NCBI GenBank assembly: GCA_029007015.1
Contig: JAQXHB010000101.1
Location: 1-16,934, forward strand
DNA: 16,934 bases
Direction: 5' to 3'
From: Bacillota bacterium
GTDB taxonomy: Bacteria; Bacillota; Clostridia; Oscillospirales; Acutalibacteraceae
Positions 15,041-16,934 of the stretch are shown here, one piece after another (the stretch's first letter is position 1; each line of letters opens with the position of its first letter). Under the pieces are notes generated by a model. It had not been told where the DNA came from, ran no database searches, and saw nothing but the letters and a program-made list of their open reading frames with translations. Made by a program: the position numbers and the translations under genes.

Positions 15041-16048
15041 GTGTTTGAAGATTTGTGTCCGCGCGAGAGAACCGAGCAAATTGAACATTTTTTGCTTAGC
15101 GAGCGTGCTGCCTTCAGTGACAGTCATCACGGACGAATGCGCGATGAGGAGCCGTGCGAGTTGCGCACCGATTTTCAGCGCGACCGCGACCGCATTATTC
15201 ACTGCAAATCATTCAGGCGCCTCAAACACAAGACGCAGGTTTTTTTGTCGCCCGAGGGCGACCACTACCGCACGCGCCTGACCCACACCCTTGAGGTGTC
15301 GCAGATTGCGCGCACTGTTGCGCGTTCACTGCGCCTGAACGAGGACTTGACCGAGGCAATTGCCCTTGGCCACGACTTGGGTCACACGCCGTTTGGACAC
15401 GCCGGAGAGCGAGCCCTAAACGAGTGCTGTGGCGGCGGATTTCGCCACTATGAGCAGAGCGTCAGGGTGGTCGAGCGGCTGGAAAACGGCGGGCGCGGCC
15501 TCAACCTGACCGACGATGTTAAAAACGGCATACTGTGCCATACAGCGGGTGAGTTGGCATATACACTGGAGGGACAAATCGTGCGCGTGTCCGACCGTAT
15601 AGCCTACATAAACCACGACATTGACGATGCCATCAGAGCCGGTGTGCTGTGCGCGAGCGACATTCCGCCCGAAGCGCGAGATGTGCTCGGCAACACCAAA
15701 AGTGAGCGCATAGACACTCTCGTGCGCTCGACGGTGCACTCAAGCGGCGATACCATAGCCATGCACCCAGAGGTGGCAAAGGCATACGATATGCTTCACG
15801 CCTTTCTGTTTGAGCGAGTATATACCAATCCTGTGGCCAAAGGCGAGGAGTCAAAGGTTGATGGCATGATAAAAAATATGTTCACATATTATGTTTCAAA
15901 TCCGGACAAACTGCCCGGAGAATACCGGCAGACACTTGAGACCGACGGGCCTGAGCGAGCGGCTGTCGACCACATTGCCGGCATGACCGACCGTTTTGCC
16001 GTGCAGGTATACAGCGATTTGTTCATCCCGCGCTCGTGGGGGATATAA
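15041..16048 (+). CDS. HD-domain deoxynucleoside triphosphate triphosphohydrolase (dGTPase-like)
   Basis: Hydrolyses dNTPs to deoxynucleoside and triphosphate, adjusting the dNTP pool. It has 335 residues, the length of the short Bacillota-type dGTPase-like proteins. Family marks: FRRLKHKTQVFLSPEGDHYRTRLTHTLEV (58-86) and AIALGHDLGHTPFGHAGE (106-122); the HD metal ligands are H82, H111, D112 and D185 (VSDRIAYINHD). The GTG at 15041 is taken as start because AAAGGGTGAT (15027-15036) is a good match to the 16S tail 6-8 bases upstream; a GTG at 15032 would lie inside that site. The gene ends 32 bases before dnaG. The dgt-like/dnaG pair is a known neighbourhood in clostridia, commonly followed by rpoD, which fits linked control of nucleotide supply and replication priming. 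Which dNTPs it prefers cannot be told. Confidence 0.93.
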   Translation: MFEDLCPRERTEQIEHFLLSERAAFSDSHHGRMRDEEPCELRTDFQRDRDRIIHCKSFRRLKHKTQVFLSPEGDHYRTRLTHTLEVSQIARTVARSLRLNEDLTEAIALGHDLGHTPFGHAGERALNECCGGGFRHYEQSVRVVERLENGGRGLNLTDDVKNGILCHTAGELAYTLEGQIVRVSDRIAYINHDIDDAIRAGVLCASDIPPEARDVLGNTKSERIDTLVRSTVHSSGDTIAMHPEVAKAYDMLHAFLFERVYTNPVAKGEESKVDGMIKNMFTYYVSNPDKLPGEYRQTLETDGPERAAVDHIAGMTDRFAVQVYSDLFIPRSWGI

Positions 16049-16080
16049 AGCATACTAAAATTATAAACGGAGGTGTTGCA

Positions 16081-16934
16081 ATGCGGCTGGATGAGTCTTT
16101 TTTATACGAACTTAGGATGCGCAATGATATTGAGTCGGTCGTTTCGGGTTATGTCAACCTGAAACGCCGCGGCAATACAATGGTTGGCCTGTGCCCATTT
16201 CATAATGAAAAGACGCCGTCATTCACCGTTTATACCAACAACGGCTCCTTTTATTGCTTCGGCTGTGGCGCGGGCGGCGATGTGATTACCTTTGTTCGCC
16301 AGATAGAGAATCTTGATTATATGGAGGCGGTGCGGTTTTTGGCCGACCGCTCGGGTATGACCATGCCGACCGACGGATACGACGATTCATTGCGACAGTT
16401 TCGTATGCGCGTGTTGGAGGCCAACCGATGTGCGGCGCGCTTCTTTCACGCTCAGTTGGGTACGGCGGCCGGTGCCGGTGCGGCTGAGTATTTGCGCGGC
16501 CGCCAACTGACCGATGCCACAGTCAGGCACTTCGGCATTGGATTTGCGCCTAACGAATGGACGGCGCTGTACGACCATTTGCATAAAAACGGCTTTGAGG
16601 ACGATGTCATTTTGCAGGCTAACCTGTGCTCGCGCAGTTCACGCTCAAACCGTTTATTCGACCGATTTCGCAACCGAGTGATGTTTCCGTTTATTGATTT
16701 GCGCGGCAATGTGGTGGGGTTTGGCGGCCGGATTATGCCGGGCAGTGACGATGCGGCCAAGTATATTAACTCGACCGACACCCCGGTATATCGTAAAAGC
16801 CAATTTTTGTACGGCTTTAATTTTGCAAAAAATTCAAAGCGCGACGGCATAATATTGGTTGAGGGGAATGTCGATGTTGTTACCCTGCACCAAGCCGGAT
16901 TTGACAACGCCGTTGCGGCTTGCGGCACTTCACT
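16081..16934 (+). CDS. dnaG: DNA primase, N-terminal part (cut by window end)
   Basis: Makes RNA primers for lagging-strand synthesis, working with the replicative helicase. The reading frame is open from ATG 16081 to the window end: 284 codons of an expected roughly 590. The CHC2 zinc-binding domain has C38, H41, C59 and C62 (LCPFHNEKTPSF...FYCFGCGAGGDVI). The catalytic core begins with RVMFPFIDLRGNVVGFGGR (about 199-217) and KYINSTDTPVYRKSQFLYG, then the TOPRIM motif ILVEGNVDVVTLHQAGF with E261 and D265. The motif reads EGNVD where many primases have EGYMD. GGAGGTG at 16069-16075 lies 5 bases before the ATG. The TOPRIM DxD region and the helicase-binding C-terminus lie beyond the window. 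Confidence 0.97.
   Translation, partial: MRLDESFLYELRMRNDIESVVSGYVNLKRRGNTMVGLCPFHNEKTPSFTVYTNNGSFYCFGCGAGGDVITFVRQIENLDYMEAVRFLADRSGMTMPTDGYDDSLRQFRMRVLEANRCAARFFHAQLGTAAGAGAAEYLRGRQLTDATVRHFGIGFAPNEWTALYDHLHKNGFEDDVILQANLCSRSSRSNRLFDRFRNRVMFPFIDLRGNVVGFGGRIMPGSDDAAKYINSTDTPVYRKSQFLYGFNFAKNSKRDGIILVEGNVDVVTLHQAGFDNAVAACGTS

Overview
This window looks like a chromosomal segment of a Bacillota bacterium, most likely a clostridial one (Oscillospiraceae-like; the family-level guess is inference). The reasons are strong GGAGG-type ribosome binding sites, sigma-A-type promoters, frequent GTG/TTG starts, the AddB-AddA recombination nuclease in place of RecBCD, the DapL aminotransferase route to diaminopimelate, a zinc-type ribosomal protein L31, and an HD-type dNTPase directly upstream of dnaG. 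All genes lie on the + strand. No rRNA, tRNA, CRISPR array, transposase or phage gene was found, and no gene-free stretch exceeds 300 bases.

Layout: (1) 1-2563 is a carbohydrate block: the end of a beta-propeller glycosidase-like gene followed by a cytoplasmic family GH78 alpha-L-rhamnosidase. (2) 2726-3526 is a single SDR oxidoreductase with its own upstream region and a clear intrinsic terminator. (3) 3727-6450 holds a Sfp-type phosphopantetheinyl transferase, then a near-ideal promoter driving dapF-dapL, the last two steps to meso-diaminopimelate for peptidoglycan and lysine. (4) 6516-7187 is an unrecognised soluble protein with beta-propeller-like repeats; it has its own promoter, with a perfect 13-bp palindrome between -35 and -10. 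(5) 7246-13961 is addB-addA, the double-strand-break resection helicase-nuclease, preceded by two overlapping hairpins that cannot form together. (6) 14060-16934 is housekeeping: rpmE (L31), a YigZ/IMPACT-family protein, an HD-domain dNTP triphosphohydrolase, and the first half of dnaG primase, cut by the window end.

The first block is visibly more A+T-rich in codon choice than the addBA region and reads as accessory content beside core genes. Most of the rest is ordinary core genome. I do not see a convincing new multi-gene system. The points most worth a second look are the unrecognised propeller-like gene with its palindromic promoter, the alternative hairpins before addB, and a cysteine-rich insertion in the phosphopantetheinyl transferase.
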